A DNA stretch of 19,378 nucleotides, taken from contig JAQICF010000093.1 of NCBI GenBank assembly GCA_027858795.1, positions 1 through 19,378 on the forward strand, read 5' to 3'. Every line of letters begins with the position of its first letter. Within the stretch, counting starts at the first letter, position 1. A program made the position numbers and the translations under genes. A model generated the notes under the pieces. The model saw nothing but the letters and a program-made list of their open reading frames with translations. It was not told the DNA's origin and did no database searches. Shown here in pieces: positions 6,636-15,709 of the stretch. This DNA is from Candidatus Delongbacteria bacterium (GTDB lineage Bacteria; Delongbacteria; UBA4055).

Positions 6636-7109
6636 CTATTCCTTTGAAAACTCGAAACGAACATTAGTTTTTAAGTGAGTAAATAGGAACTTTGCCTCAG
6701 ATACCATTGGAATTTCTAAGCTAAAGATATATACTGGGATGTCTTCCTTAACCGTTACAGAAAGATTTTTGATAAGTACATGTCCAAATGAAGCATCACC
6801 CTCATCTGCTATTTCTTCCGAAACAGTTCTATTAAATTCGTCTTCCTCTGTTTCTCCGGATAAGTGTAGATTCATATTGAAAACACTTTGATCGCCAAAA
6901 TTTATTGATTGGAACGGCATTGGCTGAATGTTCAATAAGGTTGAACTGATCGAAGCATTGAATTTTGCCATAGATTCATAATCTATATCATTTGAAGCCA
7001 GTTTTACTTTGTAAACACCGATCTTTACTTTTGATCCATCTTCAAGCTTCTTTGTTTTAAGTCCTGCGGACACAGATGTTATCATACCTGTGAATTGTTC
7101 GTTAACCAT
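6636..7109 (-). CDS. Conserved-looking small cytoplasmic protein of unknown function
   Basis: 157 residues with no signal peptide or membrane segment. The sequence alternates hydrophobic and polar residues (for example KIGVYKVKLAS, VFNMNLHLSG, PVYIFSLEIPM), which suggests a beta-sandwich or barrel. An acidic loop (GETEEDEF and a following Glu/Asp stretch) lies near residues 85-105. I do not recognise a family. The start is well supported: AAAAGGA lies about seven bases before ATG 7109. It lies 31 bases after prfB and its last codons form the ribosome binding site of amrS, so it is translated within the same operon. Its steady place between two functional genes argues that it is real. Confidence 0.7.
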   Translation of the reverse strand: MVNEQFTGMITSVSAGLKTKKLEDGSKVKIGVYKVKLASNDIDYESMAKFNASISSTLLNIQPMPFQSINFGDQSVFNMNLHLSGETEEDEFNRTVSEEIADEGDASFGHVLIKNLSVTVKEDIPVYIFSLEIPMVSEAKFLFTHLKTNVRFEFSKE

Positions 7110-7140
7110 GTTCTTTTCCTTTTGTTTTTAAGTTATAAAT

Positions 7141-8251
7141 TTATCCAAATGAGCCAAATTTTAATAAATAGCTCTTAATGAATTTTTGTATATCTCCGTC
7201 CATTACGGCTTGTGTGTTCCCTGTTTCAACATTAGTACGATGATCCTTTACCAAGCTATATGGATGAAATGTATATGTTCTTATCTGACTTCCCCATGAT
7301 ATTTCCAATTTATTTCCCTCGATTTCTGAGAGTTTTGCTTTTTCTTCTTCGAGTTTCTGCTGATACAAACGAGCTTTAAGCATTTTCATAGCTGCTTCTT
7401 TATTCAGCATTTGGGATCTTTGTGACTGAGATTGAGCAACAACACTTGTTGGGATATGGGTAATACGAACTGCAGAATCAGTTTTATTTACGTGCTGGCC
7501 TCCTGCACCTGATGCTCTATAAGTATCTATTCTCAGGTCCTTTGGGTCGATAACGATCTCAATATCATCCACTTCAGGCATTACATAAACTGAAGCAAAT
7601 GAAGTATGTCTTTTATGGGCAGAATCAAATGGAGATATTCTGATTAACCGATGAACTCCGATCTCTGACTTAAGAAAGCCGTATGCATATTCCCCTTTAA
7701 CTTCCAGTGTAACGGTTTTAACACCGACAAGATCACCTGGTAGAAGTTCGATTTCGCTATATTTAAATCCATTAGCATCAAAGTATCGAGTGTACATTCT
7801 CAGCATCATATTTGCCCAGTCCTGTGCTTCAGTACCACCTGATCCGGAATGAATAGTAAATATAACGTCTTTAGTGTCTTCCGGACTGGAAAGCATCCCT
7901 TTTAACTCCATGTCATCCACGATCTTCAAAAATTCTTCAAAAATATCATTTAATTCAACAATGATCTCATCTTGAGAATCTTCACCTTCATCCTGCAACA
8001 TTTCAAAAAAAGCCTCAATATCATCCTTGATCTCTAAAGCCTTTTTTATGCTGTTGACCCAATATTTTTTTTGAGTAATCTCGCGAAAAACTTTTTCAGT
8101 TGCTTCTCTGTCTGAGTAAAATCCGTCTTCTGATGTTCTTTGTTCTAATTTTAAAATTTCTTCTTCGTATTGTTCAAGATCAAAGATGCCTCCTGATATT
8201 ATCAAATCTTGACAGAGTTTCAGGTAGTGTGGATTTAATATTATCGAGCAT
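7141..8251 (-). CDS. prfB: Peptide chain release factor 2, made by programmed +1 frameshift
   Basis: RF2 terminates translation at UGA and UAA. The gene starts at ATG 8251 with GAGG eight bases upstream. It reads 23 codons to an in-frame TGA (8182-8180), then shifts +1 and continues to the stop at 7141, giving about 369 residues, the usual RF2 length. The shifted part contains the SPF anticodon tripeptide (RISPFDSAHKRHTS), which specifies UGA recognition. It also contains the GGQ motif (RASGAGGQHVNKTDS), which enters the peptidyl-transferase centre. A frame call without the shift would start near 8205 and lose the true N-terminus. It sits between acpS and a gene of unknown function, all on the minus strand. 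RF2 controls its own level through this frameshift. Confidence 0.97.
8180..8194 (-). promoter_or_regulatory. prfB programmed +1 frameshift site
   Basis: On the minus strand the codons are AGG AGG CAT CTT TGA. An internal Shine-Dalgarno-like AGGAGG lies three bases before the slippery CTT, followed by the in-frame TGA stop. This is the classic RF2 autoregulatory element: when RF2 is scarce the ribosome slips from CTT to TTT and continues as GAT CTT GAA. Confidence 0.97.
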
Positions 8252-8337
8252 TTTATTACCTCAGAAGTTTATATCTGTAGAAATTTCAGGGATAAAGAAT
8301 ATAAAAAAATATTACTGGAAATGAAAGTGCAAAAAGG

Positions 8338-8712
8338 TCAGATATCAATTATTACAAATGCTTGGGCTAGATCTTTAATATGTGTAATTGATAGGTGTAC
8401 ATTAATAAAATTGTTTGATTCAGAAAATTCTTTGGACTTACCGTAAAGCATAAAACTTGGTTTGCCTAGTTCATCGTTATTGACTTCGATCTCTGAAAAA
8501 GCTAATCCTCCTCTCCAACCGGTTCCAATAGCTTTAAAAAAAGCTTCTTTTGCGGCAAATCGAGCAGCAAAATGTTCATATTTATTTTTTTTACTATTAC
8601 AATATTTTATTTCATGAGCTGTATATATTTTTTCAGTAAAACCTGGAATTGTTTCAATGCTTTTTTTTACTCTCTCTACCTGAATTATATCTGTACCTAT
8701 ACCGAATATCAT
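8338..8712 (-). CDS. acpS: Holo-[acyl-carrier-protein] synthase
   Basis: Transfers the 4'-phosphopantetheine arm of coenzyme A to acyl carrier protein, needed for fatty-acid synthesis. 124 residues, the usual AcpS length. Family motifs are present in order: GIGTDIIQVERV at the N-terminus with the metal-binding Asp, FAARFAAKEAFFKAIGTGW with the Glu and Lys of the active site, and SITHIKDLAQAFVII at the C-terminus. The ATG at 8712 lies three bases after the end of the HlyD-family gene, so it is almost certainly co-transcribed. An 86-base gap without a clear promoter separates it from prfB. Confidence 0.95.
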   Translation of the reverse strand: MIFGIGTDIIQVERVKKSIETIPGFTEKIYTAHEIKYCNSKKNKYEHFAARFAAKEAFFKAIGTGWRGGLAFSEIEVNNDELGKPSFMLYGKSKEFSESNNFINVHLSITHIKDLAQAFVIIDI

Positions 8713-8715
8713 AAA

Positions 8716-9918
8716 TTACTCTTTTCCATTTTCAGGATTATACAAGTAAATATTTTCTTCTGCAATTTTACCTTTAACAGCGACATGAATATCATTTTTG
8801 TCAATGATCTCCAGATATTCTTTGTGATAGCCTATTTTATCTTTGACATAAACAAAGCTCAAAGAATCTTCAGAGAATAGAGCTTCGACAGGCAAATAGT
8901 CAACATTCTCATATTCATTAATAATGATATCGCATTTAGAAGTCATTCCAGGCTTCATTTTTTCATCAGCTCCGATAACTTTGATAGTAACATCAAAGAT
9001 CTTAATATCTTCATCAAGGTCTGAATTTCTTGCTAAACGAGCAATATCAACGATCTCTCCCTGATATGTTTTCTCTCGATATGCATCAAGTTGTATATTT
9101 ACTTTCATGCCGATATTTATCTTTGATATATCTACTTCGTTTACACTTGTTTCGATTTCCATTTCTGATAGATCAGGCAATTCTATCAAGGCTTGACCTC
9201 TCCAGGGAGTATCACCTACCTGAAGCTTACCCCATCTGGAGCCTTTCCATATCTTTGAATAAACAACTAATCCATTTTCAGGGGCAATGATCCTAAGATT
9301 ATTAAGCTCATCTTCCTTTTGTTCTAATTTTAGCTTTACCCTTTTGTGTCTGGACATTAATGCAGATCTTTCGGATGCATTAGTGATTTTCTGTAATTTT
9401 AGCCTTTCTTTTACTTCGGTATAGCTATTTTCAGAGATCTTAAAAGATAGTTTTTCTTCTTCCTGGCGGGATTGTGATTCGAATTCAATCTGCTTTAGTC
9501 TCATTTTGGCAAGCTTATAGCTGGTGTCAGCATTTTCCAGATCTAGCTCAGCTTGTAAGATCAAAAATTGATGATTGGCATCTGATTTTTCAATATCAGA
9601 GTTTAATCCGTCAAGTTCTGTTTGTATAGATTCAATTTCTTTAAGAACGTTATCAGCATCGAACTGTAATAAGAAATCACCCTTTTGTACGATAGACCCT
9701 TCGGGTATGATCTCCAAAATTTTTGCTGTAGATCTTAAGGATCTTGGAGTAGTAACAACAACGGAATTTTTTGCTCTTATCTCACCTGTCTCAGTTATAC
9801 TTACGATAAACGGTCCATTCTTAACTTCAAATGTTAGATCGCTATTATTTTCTAACTTAGAACAGGAAATAAATTGCATTAAAAGAAATATAAATAATGT
9901 TATTATAATTTTTTTCAT
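8716..9918 (-). CDS. HlyD/MacA-type periplasmic adaptor lipoprotein
   Basis: 400 residues. The signal peptide ends in FISC, a weak lipobox that would place a lipidated Cys near residue 19. The following part has the usual adaptor layout. A barrel-sandwich half precedes a long coiled-coil hairpin at roughly residues 85-205, with many Glu/Lys/Leu heptads. The returning lipoyl half contains APENGLVVY, and a beta-barrel domain follows with VDISKINIGMKVNIQLD and MKPGMTSKCDI. This is the membrane fusion protein of ABC or RND-type export systems, bridging an inner-membrane pump and an outer-membrane channel. No permease, ATPase or TolC gene is nearby, so its partner is unknown. It lies in the run between the TPR-like lipoprotein and acpS. 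Confidence 0.88.
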   Translation of the reverse strand: MKKIIITLFIFLLMQFISCSKLENNSDLTFEVKNGPFIVSITETGEIRAKNSVVVTTPRSLRSTAKILEIIPEGSIVQKGDFLLQFDADNVLKEIESIQTELDGLNSDIEKSDANHQFLILQAELDLENADTSYKLAKMRLKQIEFESQSRQEEEKLSFKISENSYTEVKERLKLQKITNASERSALMSRHKRVKLKLEQKEDELNNLRIIAPENGLVVYSKIWKGSRWGKLQVGDTPWRGQALIELPDLSEMEIETSVNEVDISKINIGMKVNIQLDAYREKTYQGEIVDIARLARNSDLDEDIKIFDVTIKVIGADEKMKPGMTSKCDIIINEYENVDYLPVEALFSEDSLSFVYVKDKIGYHKEYLEIIDKNDIHVAVKGKIAEENIYLYNPENGKE

Positions 9919-9923
9919 GATAT

Positions 9924-10934
9924 CTATGGTTTTGTTATATTTAATAATTTTTTATTGGGAAATTCTTTTTCATATGATTTTCCATCTGAGCTTCTCCAAA
10001 TTAAAGAAGAAATATTAGGGGACTTTTTACCTGTGTTGAACACTAATAATCCATTAGTAAATCGGCTGGGAGATATTCTTTTTCTTTTTAATAACCCTGT
10101 ATAATTTCTCGAAACTGAAGATTCCTTATCAAATTTATATGCTATATCATCATTGTCATACAATGTAAATTGTTCTGGTGAAATAATGATATTTTGTGAA
10201 TGATCGTTATAAAATCTTATCTTAAATGCAGAAATGCGAGTTTGAGTATTATGAAATATTTTCATTATTCTAAAGCTAAGCTCCTGATCTTTCATAGATT
10301 CAAACAGTAATATCTCTAAGATAGTATTATCTAAATTTTTAGCATTTTTGTTCTCAGTATTGAAAACTAAAGAACTCTCAACTAGTTTCAGACTTTCATT
10401 TAGTAATTTATTATTCCTGCTATTTTCCTGCCATTGAAAAAATAATTCATTACCTTTTTCATAGTATTTATTGGATAATTGCTTATTCAGATCATTCAAT
10501 ATTTTTTTAGCATCAGAATTGTCATCTAAAAGTAAAACAGATTTTTCTATGAGTTCATATCCTTTTTGGTATTTTTTCTTTAAATCAACGGATCCTTCAA
10601 GATTGCCAATTTTGACCAATTTATTTCCTAATAATAAGATCGTATTGGCATATTGGTTCTTAATTTTTGGGTTTGTCACTTTGTTATAGATTATCCCTCT
10701 TTCAATATTTCGCTCAGCTTCATCCAAATCGTTTTCGTTAATATATTTAGTTGCGTTTTTAAAATAACAAAGCGTAAATTTAATTCGAAGATCTTCGTTT
10801 TGGTAATCTTCTGTAAGCATTTCTTTGTATAATGCCAAAGCTTTTTCATAATTCCCGGATTCTTCCAACTTTTCAGGATGAACACTGCAGGATATTAAAA
10901 CGAAAAGTGTAGCAATAATTATAATAAATTTCAT
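9924..10934 (-). CDS. TPR-like lipoprotein with C-terminal beta domain
   Basis: About 336 residues. From ATG 10934 the protein starts with a short hydrophobic signal ending LISC, a good lipobox, so the mature N-terminal Cys is near residue 16. Residues 20-215 are helical with TPR-like repeats (SGNYEKALALYKEML, NENDLDEAERNIERG, KYYEKGNELFFQW). The last 110 residues look like a beta-sandwich of the DUF4352/Telokin-like kind (FKIRFYNDHSQNIIISPEQF, YDNDDIAYKF, GLLVFNTG). ATG 10934 is preferred over the TTG at 10958, because the longer version puts eight extra residues before the signal and overlaps the upstream gene. No ribosome binding site is visible, so coupling to the gene ending at 10951 is likely. 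A scaffold role at an envelope membrane is a guess. Confidence 0.72.
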   Translation of the reverse strand: MKFIIIIATLFVLISCSVHPEKLEESGNYEKALALYKEMLTEDYQNEDLRIKFTLCYFKNATKYINENDLDEAERNIERGIIYNKVTNPKIKNQYANTILLLGNKLVKIGNLEGSVDLKKKYQKGYELIEKSVLLLDDNSDAKKILNDLNKQLSNKYYEKGNELFFQWQENSRNNKLLNESLKLVESSLVFNTENKNAKNLDNTILEILLFESMKDQELSFRIMKIFHNTQTRISAFKIRFYNDHSQNIIISPEQFTLYDNDDIAYKFDKESSVSRNYTGLLKRKRISPSRFTNGLLVFNTGKKSPNISSLIWRSSDGKSYEKEFPNKKLLNITKP

Positions 10935-10950
10935 AAGATAGTCTAAATTT

Positions 10951-12207
10951 TTATTCAAATGTTAGTTCAAGTTCACTGCGAACTATCTTGTCAAGTTCTG
11001 AAGTTGGTATTTCATCAAAGATAAATGTAGAAAATCCCTTACTCTCAACAGCAAAAGCAGTATTAGCAGATCCTCTAGGGACTAGCGGAAGTAGTACTTT
11101 TTTTGCGTTTTTGTACTTACCACTTTGATAATCCATGTAATTAATACTAATTTCAGATTCGGTGATTAGATTGTCGTTTTTATCATACAATCTTAAGATA
11201 ACTCTTTGTCTTAGTAAAAAATCGATCAAATCGTTATTTTCACTGTCATTGGAACTAAAATAATACATCCCCATGTTTGCAAATTTAAGGTTTCCTCTTC
11301 TTTTCTTAATTTCTTGCAGCAGTTTCTTTTTAAGAAGTTTTTTAAAATTAATTTCATAAGCAACGATCAATGATACAATACTTTTGTCATCCTCATCATA
11401 ATTCTTTGTAGTCGATAAATGCCTGAAATGATAACCATCGTTAAGCAATTTTCTTAAAAAAGCTTCAACCTCATTATCTTCACTGAAAACTTCCTTAGAA
11501 GCATTTTCTACAGGTAAGTCCAATGCTCCGGTAAGTATGAATTCATCATTGCGACTAGCAACATCTTCATATAGTTTTTTAATTGGAGGATAAATATCAA
11601 ATTCCCCCTTATAAGATTCAAGTTCATCAAACAAAAGGAAGTATTTATCAGGATCATCAGACTCCCAAAGTTTATCTGCATAATAGTCTAATCTTAGGAA
11701 CTGATAAAACATCTTATTGTCATTAATGTTAAATGGATTGATCGTTTGTTTATTAGAGTCAATTGAAATTAAAATATTGCGAGTTATTGCATCAAATAGA
11801 CTGAGTAGCCGATTTGATCTACCTTTAAAATCTTCTTTTAGGAGTAATCTTTTCTTCTCTTTAGAATAAACCTGAATTTGTATTTGAATAGATTTGCCTC
11901 TAATATCGAAACTGCAATGGATGGTATAGTCAAATTCAAAGTTTTCCCAATTATCAAAAAATTCCTTAGAAGCTAAGAAAAAATTACGATTCTTAACTAA
12001 TAAATATTCTAATTCATTTGATTTCTTTTCATCAAGGATCTCGATCTCAGAATTTTTAATATTCTCAATAACATATTTTTTGAATGAGGTAGATATAAAT
12101 TCATATCTGCTTTCTTTTACAGGTTTGAAACCCGATAATATTACAGTTTTTGCAAATGAACTGAAGATAGTTGAAAGTAAAAATATAATTATAAGTAAGT
12201 AACGCAT
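10951..12207 (-). CDS. Exported protein of unknown function with CsgG/TolB-N-like N-terminal domain
   Basis: 418 residues with a clear Sec signal peptide (MRYLLIIIFLLSTIFSSFA, cleavage after FA). Residues 22-160 have the rhythm of periplasmic CsgG, LpoB or TolB-N-like alpha/beta domains: a start such as TVILSGFKPV, a helix with RYEFISTSFKKYV, then EIEILDEKKSNELEYLL, then beta strands FDYTIHCSFDIRGKSIQIQIQVYS. This assignment rests on the pattern and is tentative. The middle is charged and helical, and the C-terminal 150 residues contain beta strands ending GFSTFIFDEIP. The ATG at 12207 has GAGG six bases upstream. It is the first gene of the minus-strand run and is divergent from the DUF4956 operon. 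The following TPR-like lipoprotein is probably its partner. Confidence 0.7.
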   Translation of the reverse strand: MRYLLIIIFLLSTIFSSFAKTVILSGFKPVKESRYEFISTSFKKYVIENIKNSEIEILDEKKSNELEYLLVKNRNFFLASKEFFDNWENFEFDYTIHCSFDIRGKSIQIQIQVYSKEKKRLLLKEDFKGRSNRLLSLFDAITRNILISIDSNKQTINPFNINDNKMFYQFLRLDYYADKLWESDDPDKYFLLFDELESYKGEFDIYPPIKKLYEDVASRNDEFILTGALDLPVENASKEVFSEDNEVEAFLRKLLNDGYHFRHLSTTKNYDEDDKSIVSLIVAYEINFKKLLKKKLLQEIKKRRGNLKFANMGMYYFSSNDSENNDLIDFLLRQRVILRLYDKNDNLITESEISINYMDYQSGKYKNAKKVLLPLVPRGSANTAFAVESKGFSTFIFDEIPTSELDKIVRSELELTFE

Positions 12208-12355
12208 GAATAACCTCTTTAATATGTTAATTGTTATCGCAGATAATACCTAAAGATAGCCGATTTACATACTTTTTGCTATAAGATTATTTTTTAAGTT
12301 TTTCTTACATAAAGACAAAGGTTACGACCAATAATAAAAGTAATAGTATTTTAGC

Positions 12356-12384
12356 TTGAGATTTGATGGAATAATCATTATTTT
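12356..12384 (+). promoter_or_regulatory. Possible promoter of the DUF4956-CotH-VTC operon
   Basis: TTGAGA (12356-12361) and TATTTT (12379-12384) are 17 bases apart, 41 bases before the ATG at 12426. The -10 is a weak match. The 218-base divergent gap (12208-12425) must also hold the promoter of the minus-strand run, which I could not place with confidence. Confidence 0.35.
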
Positions 12385-12425
12385 CAGATTACAACAACCA
12401 ACAAACTTCAAGGGAGTTCTCCAAA

Positions 12426-13106
12426 ATGAATAAAATAGAAACATTTGAACAATTTATGGCAACGACAAAAGGAATTATCGGTATAAATGATTTTCTGATC
12501 AATATACTGATAGCAGCTATTTTATCAGGATTATTGGGGATTGTTTACGTAAAATTCGGTAAATCATTATCAAATAGAAGGCAATTTGCTGCTAATTTTA
12601 TAATAATTACTCTTACAACAATGATGATCATTACGATAGTAAAATCATCATTAGCTCTATCTCTAGGGCTTGTTGGTGCATTATCGATCGTCAGGTTCAG
12701 GACAGCGATAAAAGAACCTGAGGAGCTTGCCTATATGTTTCTTTCAATTTCCATTGGGTTAGGTATGGGAGCAAGTCAAACACAAATTACTGTAACAGGA
12801 TTTCTATTTATTGTCGGAGTAATAATTCTTAGAGGATTCATTAAAAAAAATGAAAAGAATGGTAATTTTTTTATTACAATAAATACAGTTGGAACGGACT
12901 TTAGCCTTAGTAAACTAACCGGGATACTTGAAAAACATTGTATGAAAGCAGAGTTGAAGAGAATTGATGATGAAAATAATACAATTAATATTGTGCTAAA
13001 TGCTGAATTTAGAAGGTCCGATGATATTGAAGGTGTAAGAAATGAACTTAAATCAATTGATGAAAATATTAAGATAAGTATTTTTGAAGATAAAGGGCTT
13101 GTATGA
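12426..13106 (+). CDS. DUF4956 integral membrane protein
   Basis: 226 residues. The N-terminal 140 residues contain about four hydrophobic segments and the family signature LSLGLVGALSIVRFRTAIKEPEELAYMFLSISIGLGMG. I quote the core as GALSIVRFRTAIKEP; it is strongly conserved in DUF4956. The C-terminal 80 residues are a cytoplasmic alpha/beta domain (SKLTGILEKHCMKAELKRI, NTINIVLNAEFR). Function is unproven. The family is repeatedly found next to VTC-domain proteins, which suggests a part in polyphosphate synthesis or its transport. AGGGAG lies nine bases before ATG 12426. The stop codon overlaps the CotH start in an ATGA, so the two are coupled. Confidence 0.92.
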   Translation: MNKIETFEQFMATTKGIIGINDFLINILIAAILSGLLGIVYVKFGKSLSNRRQFAANFIIITLTTMMIITIVKSSLALSLGLVGALSIVRFRTAIKEPEELAYMFLSISIGLGMGASQTQITVTGFLFIVGVIILRGFIKKNEKNGNFFITINTVGTDFSLSKLTGILEKHCMKAELKRIDDENNTINIVLNAEFRRSDDIEGVRNELKSIDENIKISIFEDKGLV

Positions 13107-15709
13107 TTTTAGTTAAAAAAAAGACAAATTTATCGTATATCAATAGATTGAAAAAAATACCAATGAAAATTTTACTATTGGTATCTTTGTTGATCGTTGT
13201 CGTTATTTACATATATTTTCAACTAACTTTATCTCCAGAAACGTTGGAAGATCAAATGATTGAGTATTCAAAACAAGTAACAGCACCAGTGCTCAATATT
13301 GATATTAAATTTAAAAATTATCAGAAACTTTTGTACCAGAGAAAACAAGCTCTAAAATCGGGTGGAGAAGACAATCCGTTTAACTTTCATGTCGATTTTG
13401 AAAATGTCCCGGCTAAACTATCTTATAAAGGAAAAGAATATAAAGCAGAGATCAATCTTAAAGGTTTAAGGAAAAATCATTTTTCAGATTCTACAAGAAT
13501 GTCATTCCAGGTTAAATTAAAAGGTAATCAAACAATAATGGGCATGAGAAAATTTTCGTTGCAAGACCCAAAAATGAGAAATTATATATATGAATGGATT
13601 TTTCACAAGATTTTGAAAGGAGAAGGATTCATAGCCCTGAATTATGATTTTATTGAAGTAAAAATAAATGGTCTTGATGCAGGTGTTTACGCAATAGAAG
13701 AGAGGATGGATAAAATATTATTGGAAAGACATGGATATACTGATGGTCCAATATTTAAAATTAGTGATGATAAAGATTCTATGTACTGCCATACTATTGA
13801 ACCTTTCGGTGAAAAAAAATATACTTCACAAAAATGGAAAAAGATCACAAAAAAAGCACTTTTATTGGCAAAAGGCTTGTCTGAGAGAAGGTTTGAATTC
13901 GGTAAAACTGTAAATACAGATATGTTTGCTAGGTATTTTGCGATATGTGATGTTTTTATGTTTTTTCACGGTTCTTTGAAAAAATCAATAAGAGTATATT
14001 ATAATCCGGTAACGGGAAAATTTGAGCCAATCGGTTTTGATGGTCATACTTTTACTGAAGCACCAAATTTTATTAGTTCCGAAGTTATTCAACGGTTAAA
14101 CGAAGTGCATAATTATTTTATTTCAGTTACAATGTTTCATGAAATTATTTTTATGAATGACGAAAATTATGACGAAGAATTTTTAAAACTTTATGCTCAA
14201 TATCTTAATAAATACTCATCAATTGAGTATTTAGATAGTTTTTTTGGAGATATATCGAACGAATTGGTGTACAATTTAGCTATAATCTATAAAAACTATC
14301 CCCTTTTAGAAGACCATGTTAATCTATTTGGACCGGAGAAGTTTGAATTTTCCAGATTTCATATTAATAAACAAGCTAAATATATTAGAGATATACTGAA
14401 TTTTAGGATTGGATCGGTAAGACCGAGGGTTGTTTCAAGGATTCAAAAGGCTAAGGTGAAGCTAAAAACATTTGAATTAGAAGTGTCTAATAATTACCCT
14501 TTATCGTTGATCTTAAAAAAGGTGATCATCAATGATTCTTTAGTTTTTTTCCCGTCAGGTAATGATTTTATAATACCATATAGGTATGCGCATTTAAGAA
14601 ATTTTAAGAGTTTTAGATTTGAAGGGGATAACAATATTCCTTCAGAGCTTACTTCAGCCAAACTTGGTTTTACAATTGCAGGTTTGGACAGTATCCATTT
14701 TGTTAAAACCGAGTTCTATGATGATCAATTAATTGAAGTTATGAATGATAAAATTAGATCAAAGAATGATTTAAATAAGTGGAGTAATTATTTCACATTA
14801 AACAGTAAGGACAGGACTATTAAATTTAAAACAGGCAAACATACAATTGACAATTTTATAAAAATTCCAAAAGGTTATAAAGTTATTATTGAAGCTGGTA
14901 CGGAACTTAATTTTAGAGATTCTGCCTTTCTATTAAGTTACTCCCCGATGAATGTAAAGGGAACCGATGATTCACCTGTTAAAATCTCTTCCGATAAAAC
15001 AGGTGGAATCGCTATTTTTGACTGTGATAGTACTTCATTGATAAGAAATGTAATATTTGAAGGGTTGTCTTACCCTCGATCAGACGAATGGAAACTCACT
15101 GGAGCAGTAACGTTTTATAAATCTCCTGTAATAATTGAGAACACAAAATTCATAGATAATTTATCAGAAGATTATCTGAACATTAAGCAGGCCAAATTTA
15201 AAATATCAAACTCAACGTTTCAGAATATTTCTTCAGATGCGTTCGATGCCGATTTTTGTGATGGTATTATTGAAGACTCCAAATTTGAAATAATAACTAA
15301 TGATGCTATTGATATATCGGGAACCAATGTCTATTGTAAAAATATAGAAGTAAACGATGCAGGAGATAAAGGATTCAGTGCAGGAGAAAAAAGTAGTATG
15401 CAACTTGAGCAGGTAAAAATTTACAACTCAGAGATAGCTGTGGCTTCAAAAGATTTATCAACTGTCAAAATCAATAATATTGATATCAAGAACTGCAAAC
15501 TTGGATATGCTGCGTATCAAAAAAAATCAGAATGGGGACCAGGTAAGATTACTTCAGAAAATTCTATTTTTAGCGGATCAGGCAAAGAAACTTTAATTGA
15601 AAAGAAATCTACAATAATATTGAATGGTAAAACGCTTAATGGTAGTCTTGAAAATATTGATGAAGATTACCTTTATGGAAAAAAATATGGGAAGAAAAGT
15701 GTAAAATGA
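13103..15709 (+). CDS. Membrane-anchored CotH-type kinase-fold protein with C-terminal beta-helix
   Basis: 868 residues. One transmembrane segment (about residues 22-40) anchors the N-terminus; the rest is probably extracytoplasmic. Residues 95-430 match the CotH family: INLKGLRKNHF, SFQVKLKGNQTIMGMRKFSL, NYIYEWIFHKILKGEGF, DFIEVKINGLDAGVYAIEE and later FEPIGFDGHTF, the likely metal-binding loop. CotH of Bacillus is a spore-coat protein kinase. Whether this homologue phosphorylates anything is not shown by sequence. Residues 575-840 look like a right-handed parallel beta-helix (IPKGYKVIIEAGTELNF, then repeated I..S.F and I.I..C.. turns), a common surface-binding fold. Start and stop both overlap neighbours as ATGA. 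AAAGGG lies five bases before ATG 13103. The operon context with DUF4956 and VTC points to an envelope polyphosphate system. Confidence 0.92.
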   Translation: MILVKKKTNLSYINRLKKIPMKILLLVSLLIVVVIYIYFQLTLSPETLEDQMIEYSKQVTAPVLNIDIKFKNYQKLLYQRKQALKSGGEDNPFNFHVDFENVPAKLSYKGKEYKAEINLKGLRKNHFSDSTRMSFQVKLKGNQTIMGMRKFSLQDPKMRNYIYEWIFHKILKGEGFIALNYDFIEVKINGLDAGVYAIEERMDKILLERHGYTDGPIFKISDDKDSMYCHTIEPFGEKKYTSQKWKKITKKALLLAKGLSERRFEFGKTVNTDMFARYFAICDVFMFFHGSLKKSIRVYYNPVTGKFEPIGFDGHTFTEAPNFISSEVIQRLNEVHNYFISVTMFHEIIFMNDENYDEEFLKLYAQYLNKYSSIEYLDSFFGDISNELVYNLAIIYKNYPLLEDHVNLFGPEKFEFSRFHINKQAKYIRDILNFRIGSVRPRVVSRIQKAKVKLKTFELEVSNNYPLSLILKKVIINDSLVFFPSGNDFIIPYRYAHLRNFKSFRFEGDNNIPSELTSAKLGFTIAGLDSIHFVKTEFYDDQLIEVMNDKIRSKNDLNKWSNYFTLNSKDRTIKFKTGKHTIDNFIKIPKGYKVIIEAGTELNFRDSAFLLSYSPMNVKGTDDSPVKISSDKTGGIAIFDCDSTSLIRNVIFEGLSYPRSDEWKLTGAVTFYKSPVIIENTKFIDNLSEDYLNIKQAKFKISNSTFQNISSDAFDADFCDGIIEDSKFEIITNDAIDISGTNVYCKNIEVNDAGDKGFSAGEKSSMQLEQVKIYNSEIAVASKDLSTVKINNIDIKNCKLGYAAYQKKSEWGPGKITSENSIFSGSGKETLIEKKSTIILNGKTLNGSLENIDEDYLYGKKYGKKSVK

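Noticed and set aside
8252..8337. Separate prfB promoter between acpS and prfB
   Set aside because: TTGCAC and TATATT or TAATAT are present but at spacings of about 12 or more than 20 bases, so no acceptable -35/-10 pair.
8572..8880. Long plus-strand open frames opposite acpS and other minus-strand genes
   Set aside because: They are antisense to well-supported genes, are Phe/Ile/Tyr-rich as expected from AT-rich complements, and lack ribosome binding sites.
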